Shown here one piece after another: positions 8,889 through 17,512 of a stretch of DNA of 64,000 bases. This stretch comes from Hyphomonadaceae bacterium (GTDB taxonomy: Bacteria > Pseudomonadota > Alphaproteobacteria > Caulobacterales > Hyphomonadaceae). The notes beneath the pieces are model-generated. The model saw only the letters and a list, made by a program, of their open reading frames with translations, had not been told where the DNA came from and made no database searches. The DNA is taken from assembly GCA_022844475.1 (NCBI GenBank), contig JALHLR010000018.1, positions 1 through 64,000 on the forward strand, in the 5' to 3' direction. Positions within the stretch are counted from its first letter, which is position 1. Every line of letters begins with the position of its first letter. Both the position numbers and the translations under genes were made by a program.

Positions 8889-11051
8889 TTGAGGCAGTGG
8901 AGACGGGCGCTCGTCCTGGCCGTCAGCGCATTGGCGCTCGCCGAGACAGCGCAAGCGCAGGACCCGACGCAGCAGCCGCAGACAGCGTCCGCGGAAGACG
9001 CGGTCCAGACATTCGAGCCAGGCTTCTTTGCGCGTTTCAATCCGATCACGGCCGAGGACATGGTGCGCCAGCTGCCCGGCTTCAGCCTGGACGAAGGCGC
9101 GGACCTGCGCGGCTTCGGCGCGACTGCTGGCAACGTGCTGATCGACGGACAGCGGCCCAGCAGCAAGACAAGCCTCCGCGATGAACTCGGACGCATTGCT
9201 GCGGGATCGGTGCTGCGCATCGAACTGATCCGGGCATCGGCCGCAGGCGACCTCGACGTGCGGGGCTACACCGAACTCGCCAACGTCGTGCTGAAGCCGG
9301 CGACGGGCATGCAGGTCTCGACGACCTTTGCAGCGACGACGCGCTGGTATGAGCAGGGGCGCGTGGGCGCGCAGGTCGGCGCCACACGCGCGTGGAAGAC
9401 GGACAATTTCGGATTTCGCCTCGCGCTTCAGGGCACCAATCTCGGCGAGCGCGAGGAAGTCGCTGCGACGCTGCGCAATTCCCTGGGCGCGACGGTGCGC
9501 GCACAGGATGAATTCTATCAGCAACAGGCCGGCGAGTTCCTTGTCACCGGTGCAGCCAACTGGACCCCGAGTCCGCGCGACACCTGGAACGCCAACTTCC
9601 GTATCCTTCCGCGCCTGTTCACCAACAATGCGGCGGGCAGCATCCGCCTCCCGAACGGCACGAATATCGGCGCCATCTCCTCCGACTACGAGGAGAAGGA
9701 CGTCCTGTATGTCGATCTCGGTGGCGACTACGAGCACAAGTTCGATGGCCAAAACGCGGTCAAGCTGATCAACGTCAACCGGCTGGTGAACTGGCGGCCG
9801 CAACAGGTGATCACGCAGAATGTCCTCGGCCTGCCGCGGGCTGATCAGATCGACAATTCGGACAATCGCGCCGGTGAGCATGTCGTGCGCGGTGTGTGGA
9901 CGACGCGTCCCGACAATCAGCACACGATCGAGACGGCGCTGGAGGGCGCGTACAACTATCGACGGGTCGATCGCCAGAGTCTGGCGGGCCCGATTGGTGG
10001 GCCGTTTGCGCCGCAAGCCGTCGCGGTCGCGTCGACCAAGGTCGAAGAGGATCGCATAGAAGCATCGATCAACGATGTCTGGAGAATGAACCAGCAGCTC
10101 ACACTGGAAGCAGGGTTCAACTACGAAGCCTCGACCATCTCGCAGACGATCACACAACCGATTTCGCCCGACATCGAACGCGAGTTCACGTATGCCAAGC
10201 CGCATTTCGTGGCGACCTGGCTGCCGAACGCCGAGGATCAGTGGCGCCTATCCATCGTGCGGGATGTCTCGCAGCTGGATTTCGGCGACTTCGCGACTGG
10301 CCTTCCGACCATCGGCAATGCGGCGGCGAATGTAGGCAACCCGTTTCTTGAGCCCGAGCAGAGCTGGAAGACCAGCCTGCAATGGAAGCGCCCGCTGGGA
10401 CCGCGCGGGTCCCTGTCGATCACCGGGTTCTATGACGACATCGAGGACACGCAGGACTTCATCAACGCACAGGACATTGTGCAGATCGGGATCGATCGCG
10501 GCACGCCTGTCACGGTTCCGCCCTTCTGCCTCACGCCAGCATTCACTGCGAGCCTCTGTTCCGCCGTTGGCAATACCGGCGACGGCAAGCGCTGGGGCGC
10601 GCGCATCGAGGCGACTTTGCCGCTCGATACTGTCGGCATCGGCGGGGGGTTGCTCAAACTCAATGTCGGAGCGCAGGATTCCGAAGTAACTGACCCGGAG
10701 ACGCTTGAGACACGGCAGATCTCAAGCGAGCAGGAGTTCGACTGGCTGGCAGAGTTCAGACAGGACGTCACGTCGATGAAGTTCGCATGGGGCGGCAAGG
10801 TGAACAATGTCGGCCCCGTGCCCTACTATCGCGCGGATCGCCTTGAGGTTACCGAGCCCAAGGACCCGAATGTCGATCTCTTCGTGGAGACGACCGCATT
10901 GCTTGGCGGGTTGCTGGTGCGCGTGACCGCGGCGAACCTGCTTGATGTCGAGCGCGAAACCGACCGACAATACGTTGTCTCCGGGCTGGACGAGTTTCGT
11001 TCGTCAGCGATGGGCCGCAATGTGACGCTGACGGTGGCTGGGGCGTTCTAG
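8889..11051 (+). CDS. TonB-dependent receptor
   Basis: Outer-membrane active-transport porin of about 720 residues. A signal peptide (RRALVLAVSALALAETAQA) is followed by a plug domain (MVRQLPGFSLDEGADLRGFG, GNVLIDGQRPSSK) and a beta-barrel ending in the aromatic residue needed for BAM insertion (TLTVAGAF). The ORF track starts at 8802, but a TTG at 8889 preceded by GGGGAG with 8-bp spacing puts the signal peptide at the very N-terminus and is preferred. The substrate is not evident. It follows the met operon but is separated from it by a terminator, so a cobalamin role is only a guess. Confidence 0.85.
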   Translation: MRQWRRALVLAVSALALAETAQAQDPTQQPQTASAEDAVQTFEPGFFARFNPITAEDMVRQLPGFSLDEGADLRGFGATAGNVLIDGQRPSSKTSLRDELGRIAAGSVLRIELIRASAAGDLDVRGYTELANVVLKPATGMQVSTTFAATTRWYEQGRVGAQVGATRAWKTDNFGFRLALQGTNLGEREEVAATLRNSLGATVRAQDEFYQQQAGEFLVTGAANWTPSPRDTWNANFRILPRLFTNNAAGSIRLPNGTNIGAISSDYEEKDVLYVDLGGDYEHKFDGQNAVKLINVNRLVNWRPQQVITQNVLGLPRADQIDNSDNRAGEHVVRGVWTTRPDNQHTIETALEGAYNYRRVDRQSLAGPIGGPFAPQAVAVASTKVEEDRIEASINDVWRMNQQLTLEAGFNYEASTISQTITQPISPDIEREFTYAKPHFVATWLPNAEDQWRLSIVRDVSQLDFGDFATGLPTIGNAAANVGNPFLEPEQSWKTSLQWKRPLGPRGSLSITGFYDDIEDTQDFINAQDIVQIGIDRGTPVTVPPFCLTPAFTASLCSAVGNTGDGKRWGARIEATLPLDTVGIGGGLLKLNVGAQDSEVTDPETLETRQISSEQEFDWLAEFRQDVTSMKFAWGGKVNNVGPVPYYRADRLEVTEPKDPNVDLFVETTALLGGLLVRVTAANLLDVERETDRQYVVSGLDEFRSSAMGRNVTLTVAGAF

Positions 11052-12256
11052 CCGAAACGCGCCAGCACGCCGCGCGCCGCGGCTCGGCCGGTGGCCATGC
11101 AGGCCTGCAGCAGATAGCCGCCGGTCGGCGCCTCCCAGTCCAGCATCTCGCCGGCTACGAATGTGTTTGGATCGCATGCAAGGGCGTAGTCGGGCATCAG
11201 GCTGGTCCAGGCGATCCCGCCAGTGGTCGAGATTGCGCGGTCCATCCCGCTGACGCCGGTGAGACGGAGGCGCAGTGCCTTGATGCGGCGCGCCAGCTGT
11301 TCGGCGTCTGCAGGAAGCACGTTTCCCTCGATGCCTTCGCGAAGCAGGCCGGCAGCGGCGGGCGAGAGCCCGGCCTTGCGCAGGCGATTGGCGGAGGAGT
11401 CCTTTCGATTGCCGCCAAGGCGCCCGGCGAGGATGTCCAGCGGCTGGTCCGGCGCGAGATCGATCTCGAGCAAGGCCTCGCCATGCGTGGTGATCGCATC
11501 GCGCAGTCTGGCGCCGAGCGCATAGATCGCGCCGCCTTCTACGCCGTAAGCAGCAATCATCGCTTCGCCACGAACGACGTGCTCGCCGACGCGAAGGCTG
11601 ATGCTCTTCAGCGGCTCACCCGCGAAGCGCTCGCGGAAGAGTTCGGACCAGGCGACCGTGAACCCGGAATTGGCCGGGCGCAGCGGCGTGATCTCGGCGC
11701 CGCGCGCGCGGAAAGCGTCCGTCCAGCTTCCGTCGGACCCGAGTCGCGGCCAGCTTGCGCCGCCGAGCGCGAAGATGGTCGCGGCGGGCAACTCCGTGCA
11801 CGCGCCCTGAACCGTCTCGAACGTGACTGCCGCGTCGTGCCAGCCCGTCCAGCGGGAGCGCGAGACAAGCGTGACGCCGAGTGCGTTGAGCCTGGCGAGC
11901 CAGGCGCGGAGCAGAGGCGAGGCTTTCATCTGCGTTGGAAACACGCGCCCGGATGAGCCGATGAAGGTCTCGATGCCGAGACTCGCCGCCCAGGCGCGCA
12001 GGTCAGAGGGAGTGAAAGAGAGAATCGCCGGCTCCAGCCTCGCGCGGGCGGGCCCATAGCGATCGAGAAATGTCTCGAGCGGTTCGGCGTGTGTGAGGTT
12101 GAGACCGCCGCGGCCGGCGAGCAGGAATTTTCGAGCGGGGTTTGGCATGCGTTCGTGGACGGCGACGCGCCAGCCGGCTTCGGCAAGCACTTCGGCGGCA
12201 GCGAGGCCGGCCGGGCCAGCGCCCACCACTATGGCGTATCGCGTCGCAGCGTTCAT
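11048..12256 (-). CDS. NAD(P)/FAD-dependent oxidoreductase of the TIGR03862/BaiN-like family
   Basis: A 402-residue flavoprotein with an N-terminal Rossmann FAD site (IVVGAGPAGLAAAEVLAEAGWRVAVHE), the family motif ARKFLLAGRGGLNLTH, the mid-protein RVFPTQMKASPLLRAWL and a C-terminal CDPNTFVAGEMLDWEAPTGGYLLQACMATG that closes the FAD site. These are hallmarks of the HI0933/YhiN-type family, whose physiological reaction is largely unknown. It converges on the TonB receptor with a 4-bp overlap of coding ends, so no separate terminator exists between them. Confidence 0.85.
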   Translation of the reverse strand: MNAATRYAIVVGAGPAGLAAAEVLAEAGWRVAVHERMPNPARKFLLAGRGGLNLTHAEPLETFLDRYGPARARLEPAILSFTPSDLRAWAASLGIETFIGSSGRVFPTQMKASPLLRAWLARLNALGVTLVSRSRWTGWHDAAVTFETVQGACTELPAATIFALGGASWPRLGSDGSWTDAFRARGAEITPLRPANSGFTVAWSELFRERFAGEPLKSISLRVGEHVVRGEAMIAAYGVEGGAIYALGARLRDAITTHGEALLEIDLAPDQPLDILAGRLGGNRKDSSANRLRKAGLSPAAAGLLREGIEGNVLPADAEQLARRIKALRLRLTGVSGMDRAISTTGGIAWTSLMPDYALACDPNTFVAGEMLDWEAPTGGYLLQACMATGRAAARGVLARFG

Positions 12257-12410
12257 GGCGGGAGGCTGTGGACCAGCGGCAGGGCATCGGCAACGGGGCA
12301 GGGGAATGTTCGGTGCATCACATCACGCGCCGGGTGCGAACGATTGCCCGGATGTGGACTCGGCCTACCCTCATCATCGTCGCGAGAATCGCGAGGCAGC
12401 GTGAGGCGAC

Positions 12411-12509
12411 ATGGTCAGCGCCGTGGTTAATGCGATGCGCAGCATCGATCTGCGCTGGGTGCGGATCGAGATCGGGCTGCTGGTCGGCGCGCTGTTCATG
12501 GGCGGCTGA
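12411..12509 (+). CDS. Possible 32-residue small membrane protein
   Basis: A short ORF, absent from the ORF track, reads MVSAVVNAMRSIDLRWVRIE then a hydrophobic stretch (IGLLVGALFMGG). GAGG lies 4 bp before the ATG, slightly too close for an ideal ribosome-binding site. It occupies the otherwise empty 12257-12543 spacer. Only size, hydrophobicity and the weak ribosome-binding site support it. The rest of this spacer shows nothing I can name. Confidence 0.22.
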   Translation: MVSAVVNAMRSIDLRWVRIEIGLLVGALFMGG

Positions 12510-12543
12510 GCCGCGACTCTTCGGCCAGAATCAGGCCGTTAGC

Positions 12544-12572
12544 TTGACTTTAGGCTTTTTGCCCCTGATATA
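12544..12572 (+). promoter_or_regulatory. Sigma-70-type promoter for the DEAD-box helicase
   Basis: TTGACT is separated by exactly 17 bp from GATATA, a strong housekeeping-type promoter. The predicted transcription start is near 12579, which gives the helicase mRNA a leader of about 165 nt (GTG start) or 195 nt (TTG start). Confidence 0.6.
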
Positions 12573-12578
12573 CCGCTC

Positions 12579-12741
12579 GCGCTTCTGAAGAGGGGCGATA
12601 TCGGCGCTCCGGCTGCGTGAGGGACCTGAGAACAGGTCCCGGCCCGTTGAGCGCCCTGAAAAGATCGCTTGAACGCCCGCACACGCCGGGCCTTCCCATC
12701 GAAAAAAGCGCCTCGGCGGACCTGCACAGTCAGGCGTCCGC
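12579..12741 (+). promoter_or_regulatory. Structured 5' leader of the helicase mRNA
   Basis: Three nested or consecutive helices can be drawn by eye. GGGACCTG-AGAA-CAGGTCCC (12621-12640) is a perfect 8-bp hairpin. It is enclosed by GGCGCTC (12603-12609) paired with GAGCGCC (12649-12655). A third helix, GCGGAC (12716-12721) with GTCCGC (12736-12741), abuts the GTG start codon. DEAD-box helicase genes often have long regulated leaders; a thermosensor or autoregulatory element is inference. Confidence 0.5.
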
Positions 12742-14379
12742 GTGTTCGCGCACACGAAAGAACCCTCCCACTTGACCCAATTCAAAGACCTTGGACTCAA
12801 CGCTTCGATCCTCGAGGCGCTGACCCAGAAGGGCTATACAGTCCCGACGCCGATCCAGCTCGCTGCGATCCCTGGCGTGATGGAAGGCCGCGACCTGCTC
12901 GGAATCGCCCAGACAGGCACCGGCAAGACCGCCGCCTTCGCCCTGCCGATTCTCCACCGCCTCGCTGCCAACCGGAAGCCTGCGCCGAAGCGCGGATGCC
13001 GCGTGCTCGTGCTTTCGCCGACGCGCGAACTCGCGACGCAGATCGCTGACAACTTCAAGGCCTATGGCTCCAAGCTCGGCTTTTCCGTCGCCACTATCTT
13101 CGGCGGCGTCGGCCATGGCCCACAACGCCAGGCGCTGGCGCGCGGCGTCGACATCGTCGTCGCCGCTCCGGGCCGCCTGCTCGACCATCTTGGCGAGCGT
13201 GACGCAGACCTTTCGCAGACGGAAATCTTCGTCCTCGACGAAGCCGACCAGATGCTGGACATGGGCTTCATCGACCCTATCCGGCGCATTGTCCGCCATC
13301 TTCCGAAGCAACGTCAGAACCTGTTCTTCTCGGCCACCATGCCGACGGACATCGAGAAGCTGGCCAGCGACCTGCTGAACAAGGACCCGCTGAAAGTCTC
13401 CGTCGCCCCGCCGTCGACCACGGTCGAGCGCGTCAACCAGCGCGTGGTGTTCGTGGAAGCCGGCCGCAAGCGCGGCCTGCTGACGGAATTGTTTGCCGAT
13501 GAGGCGTTCAAGCGCGTGCTGGTGTTCACCCGCACCAAGCGCGGCGCCGACAAGGTTGCCCGCATTCTCGAGGGCGGCGGCGTGCCGGCCTCGGCCATCC
13601 ACGGCAACAAGAGCCAGAACCAGCGCGAGCGTGCGCTGGATGAATTCAAGGACGGCAAGGTTCGCGCCCTCGTGGCGACGGACATCGCTGCGCGCGGCAT
13701 CGACGTCTCCTCGGTGACGCATGTGGTGCAGTATGAGTTGCCGGATGTTCCCGAGCAGTATGTCCACCGCATTGGCCGCACGGCTCGTGCCGGCAAGGAA
13801 GGTTCAGCCGTGGCGTTCTGCGCCGAGGACGAGCGTTCACTGCTACGCGACATCGAGCGTGTCACGCGCCAGAAAATCCCCAGCGAGGATCGTCGCAACG
13901 ATGCTCAGCTCGCCCAGCTGTCGGCCAATGCCAACATGGACGAGAAGCGCGGGGCCAAGGCAGAGCCGCGCGGCGATGCGCAACCGCGCCGTCACCAGCC
14001 GCACAAGCCGCGTCGGGACGATCGCCGCAGTGGCGGCCGCAACGATCCACGCAGCGAGAACCGCAATGCACCGCGCAGCGAACCGCGTGCCGAGCAGGGC
14101 CAGCGCAGCGAAGGCGCGGGGGGGGAGGGCCGCTCGGGCCGCAACCGTCGTGGCAAAGGGGGATCTTCCGGTGGCGCCGGCATGGCCGCCCGCAACGGAG
14201 CGCCGAACGCTCTGCAGCAGAAACCGCGTGGTGAGAAGTCCGGAAATCATCGCAAGGGACAAGGCCATCGCGACCAGGCGCCTGCGCGCAGCGATGTGCT
14301 GAAGGTGACCTCTGGCGCTGTGACGGGTCCGGTAACGTCCGCAAGCGACCTGATGCGTCGTCTGGCCACGCAGAACTAG
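12742..14379 (+). CDS. DEAD-box ATP-dependent RNA helicase, RhlE-like
   Basis: RNA-duplex-unwinding ATPase of about 545 residues. The Q-motif region (FKDLGLNASILEALTQKGYTVPTPIQ), motif I AQTGTGKT, Ia PTRELATQI, II DEAD, III SATMP, V TDIAARGID and VI HRIGRTARAG are all present. After about residue 390 a long low-complexity basic tail rich in R, G, N and Q follows, typical of RNA-binding extensions. The start is uncertain: GTG at 12742 or TTG at 12772 (giving LTQFKDLG), neither with a clear Shine-Dalgarno. The strong promoter and long structured leader suggest post-transcriptional control. Confidence 0.92.
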   Translation: MFAHTKEPSHLTQFKDLGLNASILEALTQKGYTVPTPIQLAAIPGVMEGRDLLGIAQTGTGKTAAFALPILHRLAANRKPAPKRGCRVLVLSPTRELATQIADNFKAYGSKLGFSVATIFGGVGHGPQRQALARGVDIVVAAPGRLLDHLGERDADLSQTEIFVLDEADQMLDMGFIDPIRRIVRHLPKQRQNLFFSATMPTDIEKLASDLLNKDPLKVSVAPPSTTVERVNQRVVFVEAGRKRGLLTELFADEAFKRVLVFTRTKRGADKVARILEGGGVPASAIHGNKSQNQRERALDEFKDGKVRALVATDIAARGIDVSSVTHVVQYELPDVPEQYVHRIGRTARAGKEGSAVAFCAEDERSLLRDIERVTRQKIPSEDRRNDAQLAQLSANANMDEKRGAKAEPRGDAQPRRHQPHKPRRDDRRSGGRNDPRSENRNAPRSEPRAEQGQRSEGAGGEGRSGRNRRGKGGSSGGAGMAARNGAPNALQQKPRGEKSGNHRKGQGHRDQAPARSDVLKVTSGAVTGPVTSASDLMRRLATQN

Positions 14380-14393
14380 ACCCCGGAACGCAA

Positions 14394-14422
14394 TCGGCGC
14401 CGCTCCTTGCGGGCGGCGCCGA
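14394..14422 (+). terminator. Strong hairpin after the helicase gene
   Basis: TCGGCGCCGC and GCGGCGCCGA form a perfect 10-bp stem with a 9-nt loop, starting 15 bp after the helicase stop. It lacks a clean T-tract (CGCTTCTAT follows), so termination efficiency is uncertain, but the location suits a terminator. The rest of 14423-14645 shows no gene or element I can support. Confidence 0.6.
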
Positions 14423-14645
14423 CGCTTCTATCCCAGCGGGGGGACGTGGGGGGACTAGATCGCTGGGAAGAGAACTTGTTTCCTTGCCGTCAGTCTCGTT
14501 TCCGCTCGCGGCAGCTGGGACAATACTCCCGAAAACCTGCCGCAGTTCCGGGTGCTTCTGCTATTTGGTGAGGCGCCCCCGATTTCCAAGCCCAGCAACT
14601 GAGTTCGATTGCGCCACACGCCCGGCGCGCTACAAGGCAGACGGG

Positions 14646-15353
14646 ATGAGCATCTGGTTGCAATTGTCGTCGCTAGCCCGGAAGGCCTTCGAGCCGGACG
14701 ACGAAACTGGGACGGACGTGGCTGCGCTCACATGCGCGCCGGATCCGGGCGACGTTGAATTCACCGCAGCGATCATCGGTCTCAGCGCAAAACTCGCCAA
14801 GGCAGATGGGCTTGTCACGACCGACGAGGTCGCCGCCTTCGCGCGGGTGTTCACGGTTGCGCCAGAGGACCGCGCGTCCATGCAGCGGGTGTTCAACATC
14901 GCGCGGCAGACTGTGCTTGGCTATGAGTCCTATGCGCGCCGGATCGCCAAACGTTATCGTGATCGCCCCTGCCTGCTCGAAGGAGTGCTCGACGGGCTGT
15001 TTCGTATCGCCACTTCGGACGGAGCCATCACTGCCGAGGAGCTGGATTACCTGCGCAGCGTGGCGGGCCATTTTGGCTTCGGCGAAGATCAGTTTCGCAG
15101 GATCAAGGCGAGCCATCTGGGCCACGATGGCGACGATCCCTACCTCGTGCTTGGCGTACGTCACGACGCGAGCTTCGAAGAGGTTCGCGCAGCCTACCGT
15201 CGTCTGATGCTGCAGAATCATCCCGATACGCTGGCGGCCACGAAATCTGCGCCGCGCGAGTTTGAACCCGTGGCGCATGAAAAATCGGCAGCGATAACCA
15301 CAGCCTATGCCCGGATACGCAATGAACGCGGAATTCTCACCCGCGCCGATTGA
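14646..15353 (+). CDS. DjlA-like co-chaperone with TerB and J domains
   Basis: A 235-residue protein with an N-terminal TerB-like all-helical domain (FTAAIIGLSAKLAKADGLVTTDEVAAF) and a C-terminal J domain containing the HPD tripeptide (LMLQNHPDTL) that stimulates DnaK ATPase. E. coli DjlA has the same order, with a membrane anchor at the N-terminus; here only a weakly hydrophobic MSIWLQLSSLARKAF precedes the TerB part. The ORF track begins at 14484, but the ATG at 14646 starts the conserved region and is preferred. Confidence 0.82.
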   Translation: MSIWLQLSSLARKAFEPDDETGTDVAALTCAPDPGDVEFTAAIIGLSAKLAKADGLVTTDEVAAFARVFTVAPEDRASMQRVFNIARQTVLGYESYARRIAKRYRDRPCLLEGVLDGLFRIATSDGAITAEELDYLRSVAGHFGFGEDQFRRIKASHLGHDGDDPYLVLGVRHDASFEEVRAAYRRLMLQNHPDTLAATKSAPREFEPVAHEKSAAITTAYARIRNERGILTRAD

Positions 15354-15400
15354 CTTTCCGCCAGCCGGACGCACCTTGATCGTCTCAGGGAGCCCCGCCC

Positions 15401-15676
15401 ATGACCGAAACGCTTGGCCAGACAGACATCGGATCGCGGTTGATGCTTGGTTTTCAGCGCGTCTTCAGCGTGCTGGCAAAGGCGGGATTTGGACTTTTCC
15501 TTCTGTTCGCAGCGCTAGCCGCCCTTGTAGCAACGACTTTCATCGGCATCATGCTGGCGATAGCAGCAGTGTTCCTCACCGTTGGCCGCCCGCGCCGCAA
15601 AGCCCAGGTACAACCCGCAGCCTCCGAGACGCTCGATGCGCGCCGCACTGCGGATGGCTGGGTAATCGAGCTCTAG
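15401..15676 (+). CDS. Small hypothetical membrane protein
   Basis: A 91-residue protein with an amphipathic N-terminus (GSRLMLGFQRVFSVLAKAG) and one long hydrophobic region (FGLFLLFAALAALVATTFIGIMLAIAAVFLTVG) that could span the membrane once or form a helical hairpin. A short basic/polar tail ends RTADGWVIEL. AGGGAG lies upstream of the ATG. I do not recognise a family. It sits 47 bp after the DjlA-like gene and could be transcribed with it. Confidence 0.65.
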   Translation: MTETLGQTDIGSRLMLGFQRVFSVLAKAGFGLFLLFAALAALVATTFIGIMLAIAAVFLTVGRPRRKAQVQPAASETLDARRTADGWVIEL

Positions 15677-15798
15677 GGCTTCCAGAAAATCTGACCGGCC
15701 TCCATCGCGCCCGGAAAGGGCGCACGGCAGACGTTGCGCCGGTCCAGCATTGAGCACATACGCGTGTGCTCTCGATATCTTCAAAGACCAGCTCTCTC

Positions 15799-16692
15799 AT
15801 GAAACCCGCGGACTTCGCGCTTCTTGTCGCCGTGTGCCTGTTCTGGGCGCTGAACCTGGTGATCACGCGGTGGACGGTGACGGCGGGCGACGTCCCGCCG
15901 CTGTTCTTCGCTGCGGTGAGAGTGACGCTGCTGGCGGCTGTGCTCGCGCCATTCCTGCTGCCGGCGCCGCGCCAGATCGGGATGATGTTCCTGATCGCGA
16001 TGGGTATGGCCGGCATCCATTTCGGATTGCTGTTTCTCGGCCTTGCCACATCCACTGCAGGCGTCGCCGCCGTTGTCGGGCAGCTTGGCGTTCCGTTCAC
16101 GACCATCCTCTCGATCGTCTTCCTGAAGGAGCAGATCGGCATCTACCGTACCGTGGGAATTCTCCTCGCTTTTGCCGGCGTGATCATCATCGTGGCTGAT
16201 CCGGACCAGTTCACCTTCACGATCGGCGCGATCTATCTTGTTGGCGCGGCCATGGTTGGGGCGATCGCCAACATCCTGATGAAGCGCATTGATCCAATGC
16301 CGGCGATGCGGCTGCAGGCGTGGATCGGGTTGTTCTCGATCGTCCCGCTCGCCCTGATGTCGCTGGTCTGGGAGACAGGCCAGGCAGACGCCTATGCTGC
16401 GCTGGACTGGCGGGTCTATGCGGCCAGCATCTTCGCCGTGCTGGGTGTCTCCATCTTCGCGCATGGCAGCTTCTACCGCCTGATCAAGCAGTATGAGGTG
16501 ACGCTTCTGTCGCCGCTGACTCTGATGACGCCGGTGATGGGAGTTGCTCTCGGCGTGGTCATGCTCGGCGAATCGGTGACGTGGCAAATGGTGGTCGGGG
16601 GCATGATGGCGCTGGCAGGCGTCGGGATAATCGGGGTCCGGCGCAACCGGCGCTTCCCTGAAGCCCCGGTTGGCGACAAGATCAGCCAATGA
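15799..16692 (+). CDS. EamA/DMT-superfamily metabolite exporter
   Basis: Inner-membrane carrier of about 297 residues with ten predicted helices arranged as two EamA repeats. The first opens with DFALLVAVCLFWALNLVITRW and closes with LKEQIGIYRTVGILLAFAGVIII. The second repeats the pattern with MLGESVTWQMVVGGMMALAGVGIIGV. Family members export amino acids or other metabolites; the substrate cannot be told here. The ATG at 15799 is preferred over the GTG at 15766. It overlaps the downstream amidase by 4 bp. Confidence 0.85.
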   Translation: MKPADFALLVAVCLFWALNLVITRWTVTAGDVPPLFFAAVRVTLLAAVLAPFLLPAPRQIGMMFLIAMGMAGIHFGLLFLGLATSTAGVAAVVGQLGVPFTTILSIVFLKEQIGIYRTVGILLAFAGVIIIVADPDQFTFTIGAIYLVGAAMVGAIANILMKRIDPMPAMRLQAWIGLFSIVPLALMSLVWETGQADAYAALDWRVYAASIFAVLGVSIFAHGSFYRLIKQYEVTLLSPLTLMTPVMGVALGVVMLGESVTWQMVVGGMMALAGVGIIGVRRNRRFPEAPVGDKISQ

Positions 16693-17441
16693 GCTTGAAC
16701 ATCACCCAGGCCCCGAGCCACAACTTCAACGAGCGACTGCATCCGCTCGACATGCTGGTGCTGCACTATACCGGGATGCCGAACGGACACGCTGCGCTCG
16801 CCCGGCTTCGCGAGGACCGGGAGCCGCGCGTTTCCGCCCATTACATGGTCGAAGAGGACGGTCGCGTCTTTGCGCTGGTGCCGGAAGACAAGCGCGCCTG
16901 GCATGCCGGGCGCAGCTGGTGGCGCGGGCGAGAGGATATCAACTCCCGCTCAATCGGCATCGAGATCGTGAACCCCGGTCATGAGTGGGGCTACCGCGCT
17001 TTTCCGGAGGAGCAGGTGGCGGCGGTTGTCACGCTCTGCCAGGGTATTCTCTCGCGCTGGTCGATCCCGCAGGTGAACATCGTCGCGCATTCCGACATCG
17101 CGCCCGACCGAAAGGAGGATCCGGGGGAACTCTTCCCGTGGAGGCAGCTGTCCGAAGCCGGCATCGGCCTCTGGCCTGAGCCCAGCCGGCCCGAGCCATG
17201 GATGATGCACGGCGCCTCGATCGGGGATGCAGGCATGACGGTCGATGGCTTGCAGGGTGATCTTGCGATGATCGGCTATCGCATCGACGTGACGTCTACG
17301 TTCGACGAGAGGACCGCCGCCGTGGTGCGCGCTTTCCAGCGGCGGTGGCGTCCCTTGCGCGTCAATGGCGAGGGCGATGTCGAGACGATCACGCTTGCGC
17401 ATGCTGTTGCAGCGATGTCGCAGGGCGGCACGGAACCGTAG
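16689..17441 (+). CDS. N-acetylmuramoyl-L-alanine amidase, AmiD type
   Basis: Zinc amidase cleaving the bond between MurNAc and the peptide stem of peptidoglycan or muropeptides. The 250-residue protein carries an Amidase_2 domain: metal ligands in LVLHYTGMP and IVAHSDIAPDRKEDPG, plus AWHAGRSWWRGREDINSRSIGIEIVN. A C-terminal peptidoglycan-binding repeat ends AVVRAFQRRWRP. No signal peptide is evident at the ATGA-coupled start, so the enzyme may act on recycled muropeptides in the cytoplasm, as AmpD does. Its coupling to the EamA exporter may be only positional. Confidence 0.9.
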   Translation: MSLNITQAPSHNFNERLHPLDMLVLHYTGMPNGHAALARLREDREPRVSAHYMVEEDGRVFALVPEDKRAWHAGRSWWRGREDINSRSIGIEIVNPGHEWGYRAFPEEQVAAVVTLCQGILSRWSIPQVNIVAHSDIAPDRKEDPGELFPWRQLSEAGIGLWPEPSRPEPWMMHGASIGDAGMTVDGLQGDLAMIGYRIDVTSTFDERTAAVVRAFQRRWRPLRVNGEGDVETITLAHAVAAMSQGGTEP

Positions 17442-17512
17442 TGTGACAGAAACGCTAATTCCCGGTTCATCTTTGAAGTCCCATGCTCGCAGCAGGTTGA
17501 ACGGAGTCGGCT

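Noticed and set aside
12531-12800. Minus-strand ORF ending RERYIRGKKPKVKLTA
   Set aside because: It looked like a ribosomal-protein tail, but it overlaps the helicase promoter and leader and lacks a start, a ribosome-binding site and any upstream homology.
15307-15753. Plus-strand ORF of 148 residues overlapping the 91-residue membrane protein
   Set aside because: No motif, Arg/Ser/His-rich composition, and it runs across the end of the DjlA-like gene; a frame shadow.
17432-17456. EcfG-like promoter before the BLUF gene (GGAAC-N16-CGCT)
   Set aside because: The mismatch is in the conserved -10 and the -35 lies in the amidase coding end. Kept only as a weak supporting case, not as a feature.
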